DNA of 64,000 bases from Acidisphaera sp. (GTDB lineage Bacteria > Pseudomonadota > Alphaproteobacteria > Acetobacterales > Acetobacteraceae). A program made the position numbers and the translations under genes. Location of the stretch: assembly GCA_019240635.1 (NCBI GenBank), contig JAFAYA010000014.1, positions 1 through 64,000 of the forward strand, written 5' to 3'. The notes below the pieces were generated by a model, which saw only the letters and a program-made list of their open reading frames with translations, did not search any database and was not told the origin of the DNA. Positions 50,582 through 61,354 of the stretch are shown in pieces (the stretch's first letter is position 1; each line of letters opens with the position of its first letter).

Positions 50582-52087
50582 TCAGATCCGGCGCATCGGC
50601 AGCGACCAGGCCAGGCCCACCGCACCCGCCGCGAAGCAGGCGATCGTCAGCAGCGCGGCCCGGAACGCGTCGCCGATCTCCGCCTGCACGATCGCCTGGC
50701 GCGCCTGCGGCAACGCCGCCAGCGCCGAGGGGCCGCGCTCCACCAGCGTCACGAACAGCGCCGCCGTGTGCCGGTCGGTCGCGGCGAGCACGGCGAACAG
50801 CACCGCCCCGACCAGCGCCGTGCCGAACGCCGCGCCGATTGAGCGCGAGAACTGCACGGACGCCGCCGCCGCGCCGAGCTGCTTGCGCCCGGCGACGGTC
50901 TGCACGGTGATCTGCACGACCGGCATGCCCGTGCCGAGCGTGATGGAGGTCAGGCCGAACGCCCACGGCAGTTCCCGCGTGCTCAGATGCGGCGCCAGAA
51001 ATGCCAGCGCCAGCAGGCTCACCGTCACCACGCCGAGGCCGACCGACGGGATCGCCGCGGTGCGGCCGGTGCGCGCGATCAGCTGTCCGGTGCAGATCGA
51101 ACCCACCGCGATGCAGGCGGTGAGCGGCAGCATCAGCAGCCCGGTCTCGCCCGGCCCGGTGCCGCGCACGACCTGCAGGTAGATCGGCAGGAAGGTGATC
51201 AGCGACACGATCGTCGCGCCGATGCAGGAGGCCATGGCGTCACAGCGCCAGATCGCCGCTTGACTCAGCAGCTGGATCGGCAGCAGCGGCGACTTGCTCC
51301 GCCGCTCGTGGCGCAATAGCAGCCAGAGCGCCGCCGCGGCGACGCCGGCCAGCCCGATCATCCCCGGCAGCGCCCGCGCCTCGAAGCGCTGCGCCTGTTC
51401 GAGCGCCAGCAGGGTCGGCGCCACCACCGCAGCGAACAGCAGCACGCCGAGGAAGTCGAACCGCAGCCGCCCGCCGCCGGCAGGACGTCGCGGCAGGCGC
51501 AGCGCCAGGCCGATCGCGACCAGGCCCACGGGAACGTTGACCAGGAACACCGAGGGCCAGCCGAAGTGCTGCGTCAGATACCCGCCCGCGACCGGCCCGA
51601 AGGTGCTCGCGGTCATGAACACCCCGGCGAGATAGCCCTGGAACCGCCCGCGCTCGCGCGGCGGCACGCTCTCCCCGATCAGCGCCTGCGACAGCGTCAT
51701 CAGCCCCCCGCCGCCCAGGCCCTGCAACACGCGCGCCAGCGAGAGGCCGACGATCGATCCGGCGAAGGCGCAGAACAGCGAGGCGGCGATGAAGATCACC
51801 AGCGCCACGAGCATCATGCGCTTGCGTCCCAGCACGTCGCCGAGCCGCCCGTACACCGGTGCGGCGATGGTCGTCGCGATCAGGTAGGAGACCACCACCC
51901 AGGAGACGCGTTCCACCTCCCCGAGCGACCCGGCGATGGCCGGCAGGGCGGTCGCGACGATCGTCTGGTCGAGCGCCGCCAGGAACATTGGCAGCATGAT
52001 CGAGGGGTAGAGCGTGAAGAAGATCGTGCGCGTCGAGGGCGTCGGCAGGGAGCCGTCGGCGAGCGCTTCGGAGGAACTCGACGGCAT
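50582..52087 (-). CDS. MFS multidrug exporter, DHA2/EmrB-QacA type
   Basis: MLPMFLAALDQTIVATALPAIAGSLGEVERVSWVVVSYLIATTIAAPVYGRLGDVLGRKRMM...LARVLQGLGGGGLMTLSQALIGE; many TM segments. Confidence 0.93.
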   Translation of the reverse strand: MPSSSSEALADGSLPTPSTRTIFFTLYPSIMLPMFLAALDQTIVATALPAIAGSLGEVERVSWVVVSYLIATTIAAPVYGRLGDVLGRKRMMLVALVIFIAASLFCAFAGSIVGLSLARVLQGLGGGGLMTLSQALIGESVPPRERGRFQGYLAGVFMTASTFGPVAGGYLTQHFGWPSVFLVNVPVGLVAIGLALRLPRRPAGGGRLRFDFLGVLLFAAVVAPTLLALEQAQRFEARALPGMIGLAGVAAAALWLLLRHERRSKSPLLPIQLLSQAAIWRCDAMASCIGATIVSLITFLPIYLQVVRGTGPGETGLLMLPLTACIAVGSICTGQLIARTGRTAAIPSVGLGVVTVSLLALAFLAPHLSTRELPWAFGLTSITLGTGMPVVQITVQTVAGRKQLGAAAASVQFSRSIGAAFGTALVGAVLFAVLAATDRHTAALFVTLVERGPSALAALPQARQAIVQAEIGDAFRAALLTIACFAAGAVGLAWSLPMRRI

Positions 52088-52098
52088 CGATGCCCCTA

Positions 52099-52158
52099 TG
52101 GCCCGGGTCTCCGCCCTTGAACCCCGGCCAAGACAGAGCCTCTGCAGTCCTTCACTTG
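52099..52158 (+). repeat. Dispersed intergenic double-hairpin repeat, copy B (degenerate)
   Basis: tggcccgggtctccgcccttgaaccccggccaagacagagcctctgcagtccttcactt, alignable to copies A and C. Confidence 0.65.
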
Positions 52159-52270
52159 AGTCCTCGGGTCTGCGGCCCGCTGGCCCCAGCGGGGTCAAGG
52201 GGCGAAGCTGGCCAAGGTTCCGCGGGCGGAGCCCGTGGAATTGCCAGCGGAGGGAGCGCCCGTGGCCTTC

Positions 52271-52597
52271 CTAAAGACTGCGACCGATCCAGCTCTTGAG
52301 CTGGCTCTTCGGCAGCGCGCCCACCTGCGTCGCGGCCGGCTTGCCGTCCTTGAACAGGATCAGCGTCGGGATGCCGCGCACGGCGTAGTCGTTCGGCGTG
52401 CGCGGATTCTCGTCGATGTTCACCTTGGCGACCGTCAGCTTGCCCTTCAGCTCGCCGGCGATCTCCTCGAGCGCCGGGCCGATCATCTTGCAGGGACCGC
52501 ACCACTCCGCCCAGAAATCGACCAGCACCGGCTCGCTCGCCTGCAGCACGTCCGCCGCGAAGCTGTCGTCCGTGACGGCCTTGGTGTTCTCGCCCAT
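52271..52597 (-). CDS. trxA: Thioredoxin
   Basis: [62 protein letters not shown]. Confidence 0.97.
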   Translation of the reverse strand: MGENTKAVTDDSFAADVLQASEPVLVDFWAEWCGPCKMIGPALEEIAGELKGKLTVAKVNIDENPRTPNDYAVRGIPTLILFKDGKPAATQVGALPKSQLKSWIGRSL

Positions 52598-52649
52598 CGA
52601 CGTGTCCCTCTTTTCGCGTGCCAGCACGTGGTGCAGCCGCCGAGTCCGG

Positions 52650-55600
52650 TCAAGCATCCGCCCCTGCACCGGGCGCATGCCGGTCGAGCAGCTCCGCCGC
52701 CAGCCAGTCGACGCGCGCCGCCTGCGTCCAGATCACCGCGCAGCGGACCGGCCGATCCGGGTAGATGCGCGCGAGTACCGCCCGATACGCAGCCATCTGG
52801 CGCAGGTAGAGCACCGGCGTCGCCTCGGCGGCCTTGGGCGGCTCGCGGTCGGTCTTGTAGTCGGCCACCAGAATCCGGTCGGCCAGCACGGCCAGCCGGT
52901 CCACCAGGCCGCCGACCACGCTGCCATGCACGACGCCGGTCAGCGGCACCTCCGCCCGGCTGCCCGGCCCGAACAGCGGAGCCAGCTCGGGATGCCCAAG
53001 GATCGCCATTGTCTCCTCGGCCAGCGCTGCCGCCGATCCGGGCGCCAGGCCGCTGCCGGGCCTTGCGAGGAACGTCCGGGCGGCCGCTTCCCGCTCGCTC
53101 GACGGCAGGGCTGGCAGGTGCTGCAGCAGGGCGTGCAGCAGCCGGCCGCGCCGCAGGCGAAGGGCGGCCGCGTCACGCATCGCCAGCGGTGACGCGGCAG
53201 CGGGCACCGGCCGCGGACCATCGCCATCGGTCCGGCTCGGCGCCAGGGCCACCGGAAGCACCGGCTCCGCGGGCGGCGGCCTCGGCTGCCACCCCGGCGC
53301 GCCGCCCGCCCAGGCCGGCAGCGTGATGCTGGCCGCCTCCTGCACCGAAGGCCCGGCCCGCTCGGGCGCCGCGCGCTGCGGGCTGGCCAGGCGCCGCATC
53401 TCCGCCGCCCACGGCTCGGTGACGCAGTCGAACGGACGCGACTCCGCCTCCGGCAGTGCCGCGAAGCCGCGGCGCACCAGCTCGTACCAGCAGGTTTCGG
53501 GCAGACTCTTGGTCGGCATCCAGCCGCAGACGATCAGCCGGTCCCTGGCCCGGGTCATCGCCACGTAGAGCAGCCGGTTCTTCTCCTCGAGCCGGCGTGC
53601 CTCCGCCTTGGCGCGGACCGCGTCGCTGCCGGCGCAGCCGAGCTCCTTCTTTGGCACCCAGATCGGCACGCTGATGCGGCTCGACGGGTCCTCCGCCCAG
53701 GCGACCTGCCCGTCGTCCCGCGGCAGGGAGGTGGTGTCGGGCAGGATCACCACCGGCGACTCCAGTCCCTTGGCGCCGTGCACCGTCATGATCCGCACCG
53801 CGCCACCGGCGCCCTCGGCCTCCCGCTTCACTTCGGCGCCGGACTGGCCGAGCCAGTGCAGGAAGCCCTGCAGCGCGGGCGGACGCGTGCGCGCATATTC
53901 GAGCGCCGCGGCCAGCAGCTCGTCGACCGGCTCGGCGGCCTCCGGACCGAACCGGGCGAACAGCCGCGCCCGTCCGCCAAGCCGCCCGAGCGCCTCGACG
54001 AACAGGGCGTGCGGCGTCGCATAGTCCACCCGCGCGAGCAGGGCGTGGAAGAACGCCGATGCAGAACGCCAGTCCGGCCGTTCGCCGGCGCGCCGGCGCA
54101 GCGCCTCCCACAGCGATCCCGGCCGCCCGACGGCCAGCTCCATCAGGCTGTCGTCCGAGAGCCCACCCAGCGGGCTGGTCAACACGGTCGCCAGGCCGAG
54201 ATCGTCCTGCGGCAGCAACAGCGCCTCGGCCAGCGCGAGCAGGTCGGCGACCGCCGGCTGCTGGGTCAGCACCATGCGGTCGAGGCCGGCGACCGGCACG
54301 CTGCGCCGCTTCAGCGCGCGCACCAGCAGGCGGCCGAACTCGGTGCGCCGGCGCACCAGCACCAGCACGTCCCCGGCATGCAGCAGCCGCCCCGCGCTCT
54401 CCAGCATCACGCCGCCGCGGATTTGCCCGGCGATCCACCCGGCGAGCGCCTCGGCGAGCAGCCGCGGCGCTCCGGCCTGTCCATGGTAGCGGTCGGGCAC
54501 CGTCCAGGGCTCCGGCTCCGCCCGCTCGGGCGCCGGGCGGAGTGGCCACAGCTCGACGCTGCCGGCGTGGTCGGCGCGATCGGCGTAGTGCACGAGCGGC
54601 GGCTCGCTCTCGCGCACCACGCCCGCCCTCGCTGCCGGATCGGCGAACACCGCGTCCACCAGCTTCAGCACCGGCGCCGTCGAGCGGAACGACACGTTCA
54701 GCGGCGTCTCTATCCAGCGGCAATTCGCCCCACGCACGCGCCGCCCCAGTTCGTCCCGCCAATGATCGAACGCCTCCGGGTCGGCGCCCTGGAAGGAGTA
54801 GATCGACTGCTTGCGGTCGCCGACCGCGAACACGGTCCGCGGCAACGCCGTCTCGCGCGCGCCGGCGCCGGCGAAGAATTCCTCGGTCAGCGCCCCGGCG
54901 ATCTGCCACTGCGCCGGCGCGGTGTCCTGCACCTCGTCGAGCAGCAGGTGGTCGAGCCCGCCGTCCAGCTTGTAGAGCACCCAGGCGACGCCGGGATCAC
55001 GCATCAGCGCCAGGGTGCGGCGGATCAGGTCTTCGTAGTCGAGCAGCTGGGCTGCCTGCTTGCGCACCTGGTAGGCCTGCGCCATCGGTGCCGCCAGGCG
55101 CAGCAGCGCCGCTGAGATGGCGGCGACCCGCGCCGTCCGGCAGGCATCCTCGACGGCGATGATCCGCTGCTGTTCGGCGAGGAATGCGTCCAGCAGCCCC
55201 GGCATCCGTTGCTGGACGTCGGAACTGACCAGGCTGCGGGGCGCCGACGGCGCGCCGTCCTTGCGAAAGAACAGGCGGCACCATTCCTGCCAGTTCTCCA
55301 CCCGATCGGCGCGGTCGAGATCGAGCCAGAGCAGCATCTGCGCCGCCCTCTCGGCGGCCCCGCTCGATCTGCCCCGCGCCACAGTCCCGGCCGCTTGCCG
55401 CACCGCGCGCTCGCCCGCCCAGACGACCGCATCGGCCCGGACTGCCGCCTCGTCGCGGTCTCCGGTACCGAGCGCCCGGCGTTGCGCGGCGGCGAGGCCC
55501 TCCGGACCCAGCGCCAGCGCCGCGGCGAGACGCCCGCGGTCGCTCTGCAGCTTCTTGGCCAAATCCCCGAACTGGTCGAGCGAGACGAGGCCCGCGAGCG

Positions 55601-56135
55601 TCTCCAGCGCGTCGCGCCCCGCCGGGTCGTCCGCGTGGCCGATCGCCTCCTCACGCGCTTCGACCTGCCGAGCCGCCGCGTCCACCTCCTCGATGATCTG
55701 GAAATGCGGCGAGATCGCCGCCTCCAGCGGAAAGCGGCGCAGCAGCGACTGGCAGAAGGCGTGGATCGTGCCGATGCGCATCCCCCCGGGCAGATCGAGC
55801 ACCCGCGCGAACAGCGCCCGCGCCTGGCCGCGCAGCGCCGGTCCGGGCGGCAGTTCCAGCGCGGCGAGCCGGGCATCGAGCGCTGCGTCGTCGAGCGTCA
55901 CCCACTCCCCGAGCAGGGCATTCAGCCGCAGCGACATCTCCGCGGCCGCCGCCTTGGTGAAGGTGAGGCACTGGATGCGCGCCGGCTCGGCGCCGGCCAG
56001 CATCAGCCGCAGCAGCCGGTCGGTCAGCAGCTTGGTCTTGCCCGAGCCGGCCGAGGCGCCGACGAAGGCGGACACCGCCGGGTCGGACGCCTTCAGCTGC
56101 TCAGCCTGGGCAAGCGCGCGGGCGGAGAGCGTCAT
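52650..56135 (-). CDS. addA: Double-strand break repair helicase-nuclease AddA
   Basis: [70 protein letters not shown]-terminal nuclease [13 protein letters not shown]. Confidence 0.96.
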   Translation of the reverse strand: MTLSARALAQAEQLKASDPAVSAFVGASAGSGKTKLLTDRLLRLMLAGAEPARIQCLTFTKAAAAEMSLRLNALLGEWVTLDDAALDARLAALELPPGPALRGQARALFARVLDLPGGMRIGTIHAFCQSLLRRFPLEAAISPHFQIIEEVDAAARQVEAREEAIGHADDPAGRDALETLAGLVSLDQFGDLAKKLQSDRGRLAAALALGPEGLAAAQRRALGTGDRDEAAVRADAVVWAGERAVRQAAGTVARGRSSGAAERAAQMLLWLDLDRADRVENWQEWCRLFFRKDGAPSAPRSLVSSDVQQRMPGLLDAFLAEQQRIIAVEDACRTARVAAISAALLRLAAPMAQAYQVRKQAAQLLDYEDLIRRTLALMRDPGVAWVLYKLDGGLDHLLLDEVQDTAPAQWQIAGALTEEFFAGAGARETALPRTVFAVGDRKQSIYSFQGADPEAFDHWRDELGRRVRGANCRWIETPLNVSFRSTAPVLKLVDAVFADPAARAGVVRESEPPLVHYADRADHAGSVELWPLRPAPERAEPEPWTVPDRYHGQAGAPRLLAEALAGWIAGQIRGGVMLESAGRLLHAGDVLVLVRRRTEFGRLLVRALKRRSVPVAGLDRMVLTQQPAVADLLALAEALLLPQDDLGLATVLTSPLGGLSDDSLMELAVGRPGSLWEALRRRAGERPDWRSASAFFHALLARVDYATPHALFVEALGRLGGRARLFARFGPEAAEPVDELLAAALEYARTRPPALQGFLHWLGQSGAEVKREAEGAGGAVRIMTVHGAKGLESPVVILPDTTSLPRDDGQVAWAEDPSSRISVPIWVPKKELGCAGSDAVRAKAEARRLEEKNRLLYVAMTRARDRLIVCGWMPTKSLPETCWYELVRRGFAALPEAESRPFDCVTEPWAAEMRRLASPQRAAPERAGPSVQEAASITLPAWAGGAPGWQPRPPPAEPVLPVALAPSRTDGDGPRPVPAAASPLAMRDAAALRLRRGRLLHALLQHLPALPSSEREAAARTFLARPGSGLAPGSAAALAEETMAILGHPELAPLFGPGSRAEVPLTGVVHGSVVGGLVDRLAVLADRILVADYKTDREPPKAAEATPVLYLRQMAAYRAVLARIYPDRPVRCAVIWTQAARVDWLAAELLDRHAPGAGADA

Positions 56136-59092
56136 TCGTCCTCCGCGGCCTCGCCCCACTCGTGCACGCGGGCGAGCTGAGCGTAGCGGGAGAACCGCGG
56201 CGCATGGCCGGGATGCGGCTGCGCCAGATAGGCGCGGGCCGGATCATCGAAGCACACGACGAGATCACGCAGCGCGTTCGCCGCGACGGCCGCCAGGGCG
56301 GCTACTTTCTGCGCGTCCCGGCGGAACAGGGCGACGGCGCGGCCCGGCTCGTGGCCGCCGCTGAGCTTCCAGTACGTCAGTTCCGCCGCCTGCCCGGCCA
56401 GCTCCGGACCGAAGGCGCCGTTGGCCGCCATCGCCGCCTCCAGGGGCAGCTGCGGCGCGCGCCCCTGGTCCACGTCCTTCTGGGCCGGCACGGTGCCGGT
56501 CTTGTAGTCCAGCAGCGACAGGGTGCCATCCGCGCGGCGCTCGATCCGGTCGGCCCGGCCGGTCAGGGTGAAGCCATCGGGCACATCGAGCGTCCAGCGG
56601 CCGGAGACCTCGGCCTGCAGGAACGCCGGCGGCGCCTCGGCGCGCCGGCGCGCCTCCTCCTCCGCGACCCAATCGGCGATGCGATGCAGGCGCGGCATCC
56701 ACCACGCCTCCACCGCCGGGCGCACCCCAGCCTGACGCAGCTCGAGTTCCATCGCCGCCCGCAGCCGCTCGCGCGCATCCGCCGGCCAGCGCGGGCCGAT
56801 CCCGCCGAGGAAGCGGTGCAGCGCCGCATGCACGAGCGCGCCATAGCTCGCGGCATCGGCGGACTGCTCGACGGGGTCCAGCGGCACCAGCCGCAGCACA
56901 TGGCGGGCGTAGATCGCGTAGGGGTCGCGCAGCCAGGTCTCGATCTCCGTCACGCTGAGCTTGCGCGGCCGGAGCGTCACCGCGGGGCAGGGGCGGGGCG
57001 GCGCCACCGGGCGCGGTCCGCCGTCCGGCTGGTCGAGCGCGCGGGCCCAGGCCGCGGCGGAATGCAACCCGAGCCGGGCGCCTTCGCCGGCCAGGCAGGC
57101 ATCGAGCCGGGTGAGCCAGCGCGAGGGGACGGCCGGCGCGCCGTCCCGCCGGCGCGGACAGGAGAGCACCGCGACCGGCGCCGCGCAGCACGCCGTCGTA
57201 AAATCGTGTGCCGCCTGGCCGACCCGCTCCTCCGGGCTCGGCAGCCCGGCGCGGGCCCGCATCGGCCGGCTCATCCAGGGTCCGGGATCGGTTGCCGGCG
57301 GCCAGACTCCCTCCGCAAGCCCACCGAGCACGATCACATCAGCCGATTGTAGCCGCGCCTCCAGCAAGCCCCAGATGAACACCCGGGGATGTTCGGTGCC
57401 GGAACGGCCGCGCAGCGCCCGCCGACTGCGTACCACGGCGCCCTCCAGCACGGCATCGAGCAGGCCCGGCAGGCAGCGCGGCGCTTCCTCGGGCAGCATC
57501 GGCAAGGCGTCCTGCACGGCGGACAGGCACGTCGCCAGCGCCTCGCCCTCCTCCAGCGCCCAGAGCCGCGCGGGTCCCGTTTCGTCCGCGGTCCCGGCCA
57601 GTGCCTCCGCCGCCCGCACCAGGACAGCCAGCGCATCGGCCGGGGGAACCACCACGGCGGACGTCAGTCGCAGCAGCGGTTCCAGTCGGTGTTCCAGCCG
57701 GTCGAGGAGATCGCGAACGGCGGGCGACGTCGTCGCCCGGTCCACCGCCTGCCGCAACCCGGCGAGGCCGGCGCCGGGGCGGGGACCGCGCAGGCAGGCG
57801 AGTTCCAGCGCCCGCGCCGCCTCCCGCGCCGCGGCCGGATGCAGTCCGGCGGCGGTCAGCGGGTGCTTCAGCAGGGCGAGCAGCGGCACTGGCGCCAGGT
57901 TCTCCACCACCGCCTCGGCGAGCAGGCGAAGGAACACGGCGGGCGGCGTCTCAGCCAGCGGCTCGCCGGCGCTGTCGTCGGCGACCACGCCATAGCGCAG
58001 CAGCTCGGCGCTGACCCGCGCCGCCAGCGCACGGTCCGGCGTGACCAGGGCGGCGTGCGCGCCCGGCCGTTCCAGCGCGTCGCGCAGGACCATGGCGATG
58101 GCCACGGCCTCCTCCTGCTGGTCGGCGGTCTGCAGGCGCAGCAGGCCCTCCGTATCCGGCCGGAAGCGCTCGGTGCGCCAGGACTCGAGCGCCCCGGCCG
58201 GCAGCAGCGCCCGGCCGAGCAGCACCTCGCGCCCGACCGGCGCCGCCCGCCCGATGCCCGGCTGCGCCGGCCAGAGGCGAACGTCGTCGCGCCTTGCACC
58301 CAGCCGCAGCAGCAGGTCGCGCAGACCCGCCTGCGGATGGCCGGATGGGAGGTCCGACCAGACCGCCTCCGGCAACGCGCGATCGATCCCCGCCAGCAAC
58401 ACCCGACCCGACGGCATGCCGGCGACGACGCGCAGCAGCTCCGCTTCGCCGGGCATCCCGGCCGTGGTCCCGGCGACCAGCACCGGCTCTTCCGGCGGAG
58501 TCCGCTCCCAGGCGTCGCGTTGGGCGCGCAGCAGCGCCGCCTGGCGTGCGGCCGGGTCCATCAGCCCCTGCTCCGCGAGCCAAGCCGGCCACTGCCGCGT
58601 GACGATGTCGAGGAAGCGCAGCGTCTGCTCCCAATGCTCGGCATAGCCCTGATCGGCGAGACCGGGCAGGGCGGCGGCCAGATCGACCCCCGCGCGGTGC
58701 GCCTCGTCCACCAGCGACGCGAGCTCCGCCGCCAGCCGCCACGCTCGGTCCGCGCTGCGCGGCGCCCCGAAGTCTCCGTTCAGCGCGAGGATGAACCGGC
58801 TCAGCACGGCGAGGCGCTGCGCCTGCTCGACCGCCGGCGGCAGGGTCAGCGCGCCGGCCAGCGCCAGCGGCGCCTCGTCCAGCGCGCCGAACGCAGTGAT
58901 ACGCGGCAGCAGCAGCGGCCGGCCGCCGGCCTGGCGCAGGAACGCCTCGGCGAGCGCCCGCGCGGCCCGTCGCGTCGGCAGCAGGATCAGTCCGCGCGAC
59001 ACGGCCTGCGGATCGCCGCCGCATTCGGCGAGCCAGCCGGCCGCGAGCGTCTCAAGGAATGGCAGATGCGGCGGGATCGCGAACAGGTTCAT
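56132..59092 (-). CDS. addB: Double-strand break repair protein AddB
   Basis: ATGA overlap with addA; C-terminal nuclease LSLLDYKTGTVPAQKDVDQGRAPQLPLEAAMA; N-terminal LILLPTRRAARALAEAFL. Confidence 0.94.
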   Translation of the reverse strand: MNLFAIPPHLPFLETLAAGWLAECGGDPQAVSRGLILLPTRRAARALAEAFLRQAGGRPLLLPRITAFGALDEAPLALAGALTLPPAVEQAQRLAVLSRFILALNGDFGAPRSADRAWRLAAELASLVDEAHRAGVDLAAALPGLADQGYAEHWEQTLRFLDIVTRQWPAWLAEQGLMDPAARQAALLRAQRDAWERTPPEEPVLVAGTTAGMPGEAELLRVVAGMPSGRVLLAGIDRALPEAVWSDLPSGHPQAGLRDLLLRLGARRDDVRLWPAQPGIGRAAPVGREVLLGRALLPAGALESWRTERFRPDTEGLLRLQTADQQEEAVAIAMVLRDALERPGAHAALVTPDRALAARVSAELLRYGVVADDSAGEPLAETPPAVFLRLLAEAVVENLAPVPLLALLKHPLTAAGLHPAAAREAARALELACLRGPRPGAGLAGLRQAVDRATTSPAVRDLLDRLEHRLEPLLRLTSAVVVPPADALAVLVRAAEALAGTADETGPARLWALEEGEALATCLSAVQDALPMLPEEAPRCLPGLLDAVLEGAVVRSRRALRGRSGTEHPRVFIWGLLEARLQSADVIVLGGLAEGVWPPATDPGPWMSRPMRARAGLPSPEERVGQAAHDFTTACCAAPVAVLSCPRRRDGAPAVPSRWLTRLDACLAGEGARLGLHSAAAWARALDQPDGGPRPVAPPRPCPAVTLRPRKLSVTEIETWLRDPYAIYARHVLRLVPLDPVEQSADAASYGALVHAALHRFLGGIGPRWPADARERLRAAMELELRQAGVRPAVEAWWMPRLHRIADWVAEEEARRRAEAPPAFLQAEVSGRWTLDVPDGFTLTGRADRIERRADGTLSLLDYKTGTVPAQKDVDQGRAPQLPLEAAMAANGAFGPELAGQAAELTYWKLSGGHEPGRAVALFRRDAQKVAALAAVAANALRDLVVCFDDPARAYLAQPHPGHAPRFSRYAQLARVHEWGEAAEDE

Positions 59093-59823
59093 CGCGTCTC
59101 GCCGGTGATGCGCGCCTGCAGGCTGGATTCCGCCTCGGCCAGGTCGGCGGGGGTGGAGAGATGGAACCACAGGCCGTCATGCACCACCGCCTGCAATCGG
59201 CCGCTTGCCATCGCCCGGTCCCACAGCAGGTTCATGCTGAACGCCCCCTCAGGAGCCCCGGCGAACAGCTCGGGCGAGGTGAGCTGCACGCCGGCATAGA
59301 TGTAGGGCACGACCTCGCGCTCGCCGCGGCGCCGCACCGCGCCCCACTTGTCCAGCGCGAAATCGCCGAACCCGACGTCCGCATGCACCTGAAAAGTGCG
59401 ATGCACCAGCAGCGCCGCGTCGCTCTCCCCCTGATCGAAGGTCGTGGTCAGCCGCTCGAGCGCGGGCACCGGACCGTCCAGCCAGAAGGCGTCGCCGTTG
59501 ACGACGTAGAACGGCGCGGAGCGCAGCAGTCCGTCCGCGAGCGCCGCCCGCACCGCACCGCCGGTATCGAGCAGCATCGCTTCCGGCCGCAGCACGGTAC
59601 GCGGGCCGCTGGTACGCGCGCGCAGATGCTCCGCGACGCGCGCGGCGTGCCAGTGCACGTTGACCACCACCGTCTCGACCCCCGCGGCGGCCAGCCGGTC
59701 GAGTCCATGATCGATGAGCGTGCGCCCGCCGAGCGGCAGCAGCGGCTTGGCGGTCAGCCCGGTCAGCGGTCGCATCCGCGTGCCGAGCCCCGCCGCCAGC
59801 AGCATGGCCTGGCGCGGCCGCAT
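59089..59823 (-). CDS. Nucleotidyltransferase (sugar-1-phosphate nucleotidyltransferase, MurU-like)
   Basis: MRPRQAMLLAAGLGTRMRPLTGLTAKPLLPLGGRTLIDHGLDRL. Confidence 0.92.
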   Translation of the reverse strand: MRPRQAMLLAAGLGTRMRPLTGLTAKPLLPLGGRTLIDHGLDRLAAAGVETVVVNVHWHAARVAEHLRARTSGPRTVLRPEAMLLDTGGAVRAALADGLLRSAPFYVVNGDAFWLDGPVPALERLTTTFDQGESDAALLVHRTFQVHADVGFGDFALDKWGAVRRRGEREVVPYIYAGVQLTSPELFAGAPEGAFSMNLLWDRAMASGRLQAVVHDGLWFHLSTPADLAEAESSLQARITGETR

Positions 59824-59825
59824 GC

Positions 59826-60818
59826 TCAGGCAGCGCGCGTCGCCGGGCTGGCGCGCCGTTCCGGCGCAACCCAGCGATCGAGGAAGGCGGCGAGCGGCGC
59901 GGCGGCGGGATGCGCGACCGCCCTCTCCAGCAGCCGCCAGGTGCGCGGCCCATGCCGGAGATAGCCGGGCTTGCCGTCGCGGCGCGCGAGCCGCAGCCAC
60001 AGCGCGGCGACGCGCAGGTGACGATGCGCTGCGGCGACAGCGAAGGCTGACCGGAACGCCGCTTCGTCGAGCTCCGGGCGCAGCGTCAGATATCGCCCGA
60101 CCTGCCGCTCCGCCAGGCCGTCCGGCAGGTCGCGCCGCGCGTCCTGCACCAGCGCGGCGAGGTCGTAGGCGGGATGCCCGATCGCCGCATCCTGGAAGTC
60201 GATGATGCCGACCTGTGTCAGTCTTGGCCGGTCAGGCAGCCAGAACAGGTTGTCGGCGAAATAGTCGCGGTGCACGAAGCCGCGCAGAGCGGCGAGTGGC
60301 GCCAGCAGTGCCGCCAGCGCGTCCCCGAACGCCTGCCGGACTGGCTTGGAGGCTGGCGCGCCGAAGCAATCGGGCCACCACCAGTCGAGAAATGTGGCCT
60401 CCGCGGCGCGCGCCATCGCCGAACCGTCCCAGGGCGGCAGATCGGCGGGCGGCGGTGCGGCGTGCATGGCGGCCAGTGCGTCCGTCGCGGCATCGTAGAG
60501 CGCGAAACAATTTTCCTCGGTCAGCACCGCCGGGAACAGCGCGTCGCCGAGATCGCCGAGCAGCACCAGCCCCGCCTCGACATCGGCCGCCAGCACTTCC
60601 GGCACCGAAAGGCCGAGCCCCGCCAGATGCGCCCGGATGCGCAGGAACGGCCGCGCATCCTCCTGGCCGGGCGGCGCATCCATGAGCACGGCGGGAAGCG
60701 GGCCGCCGGTGATGCGCAGATACCGCCGGAAGCTCGCATCAGCCGCCAGGGTCTGCCGCTCGGCCGATCCGTAGCCGTGCTTCGCAAGAAAGCGCGCAAT
60801 GATGTCGGACCGCGTCAC
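59826..60818 (-). CDS. Aminoglycoside-phosphotransferase-fold sugar kinase (AmgK-like)
   Basis: FVHRDYFADNLFWLPDRPRLTQVGIIDFQDAAIGHPAYDLAALVQDARRDLPD; next to the MurU-like gene. Confidence 0.88.
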   Translation of the reverse strand: MTRSDIIARFLAKHGYGSAERQTLAADASFRRYLRITGGPLPAVLMDAPPGQEDARPFLRIRAHLAGLGLSVPEVLAADVEAGLVLLGDLGDALFPAVLTEENCFALYDAATDALAAMHAAPPPADLPPWDGSAMARAAEATFLDWWWPDCFGAPASKPVRQAFGDALAALLAPLAALRGFVHRDYFADNLFWLPDRPRLTQVGIIDFQDAAIGHPAYDLAALVQDARRDLPDGLAERQVGRYLTLRPELDEAAFRSAFAVAAAHRHLRVAALWLRLARRDGKPGYLRHGPRTWRLLERAVAHPAAAPLAAFLDRWVAPERRASPATRAA

Positions 60819-61273
60819 CCCAGCCGCCCAAGACGGCCCGGCCAGCCGGACAGCGTGGCGTGCCGGCCTTCGCCGGCAAACTCCAGCGTGACGCCGAGCG
60901 CATCGTCCGGCCGGAGGGCGTCAAGCCGGTCGGGCCACTCCACCAGCACGACGCCTTCGCGCGCCTCCTCCCAGCCGAGCTCGACCAGGCCGCCCGGCCC
61001 CTCGATGCGCCAGAGGTCGAAATGGTGCACGGGCCCGATCGGCGTCGCGTACGCCTGCACCAGCGTGTAGCTCGGGCTGGGCACCTCCAAGCCGGGATCA
61101 CCGGTCAGCGCACGCAGCAGGGCGCGGGCGAAGGTGGTCTTGCCGGCGCCGAGCGGCCCATCCAGCAGCACCGCGTCGCCTGATCGCAGCAGGTCGGCGA
61201 CGCCCGCCGCCAGCCCAGCCGTGGCGGCGAGGTCCGGCAGCGGGCACGACAGGACCGATCGAGTCTGCGACAC
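60815..61273 (-). CDS. tsaE: tRNA threonylcarbamoyladenosine biosynthesis ATPase TsaE
   Basis: LLDGPLGAGKTTFARALLRALTGDPGLEVPSPSYTLVQAYATPIGPVHHFDLWRIEGP. Confidence 0.95.
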   Translation of the reverse strand: MSQTRSVLSCPLPDLAATAGLAAGVADLLRSGDAVLLDGPLGAGKTTFARALLRALTGDPGLEVPSPSYTLVQAYATPIGPVHHFDLWRIEGPGGLVELGWEEAREGVVLVEWPDRLDALRPDDALGVTLEFAGEGRHATLSGWPGRLGRLG

Positions 61274-61354
61274 CGGCGCACTGTGCCGCAGGGGCGGAGT
61301 CGCTCACAACTCGGCCCCGCTTGATCCCGGCGCCGTTCGCCTTACGGTTCCGCC

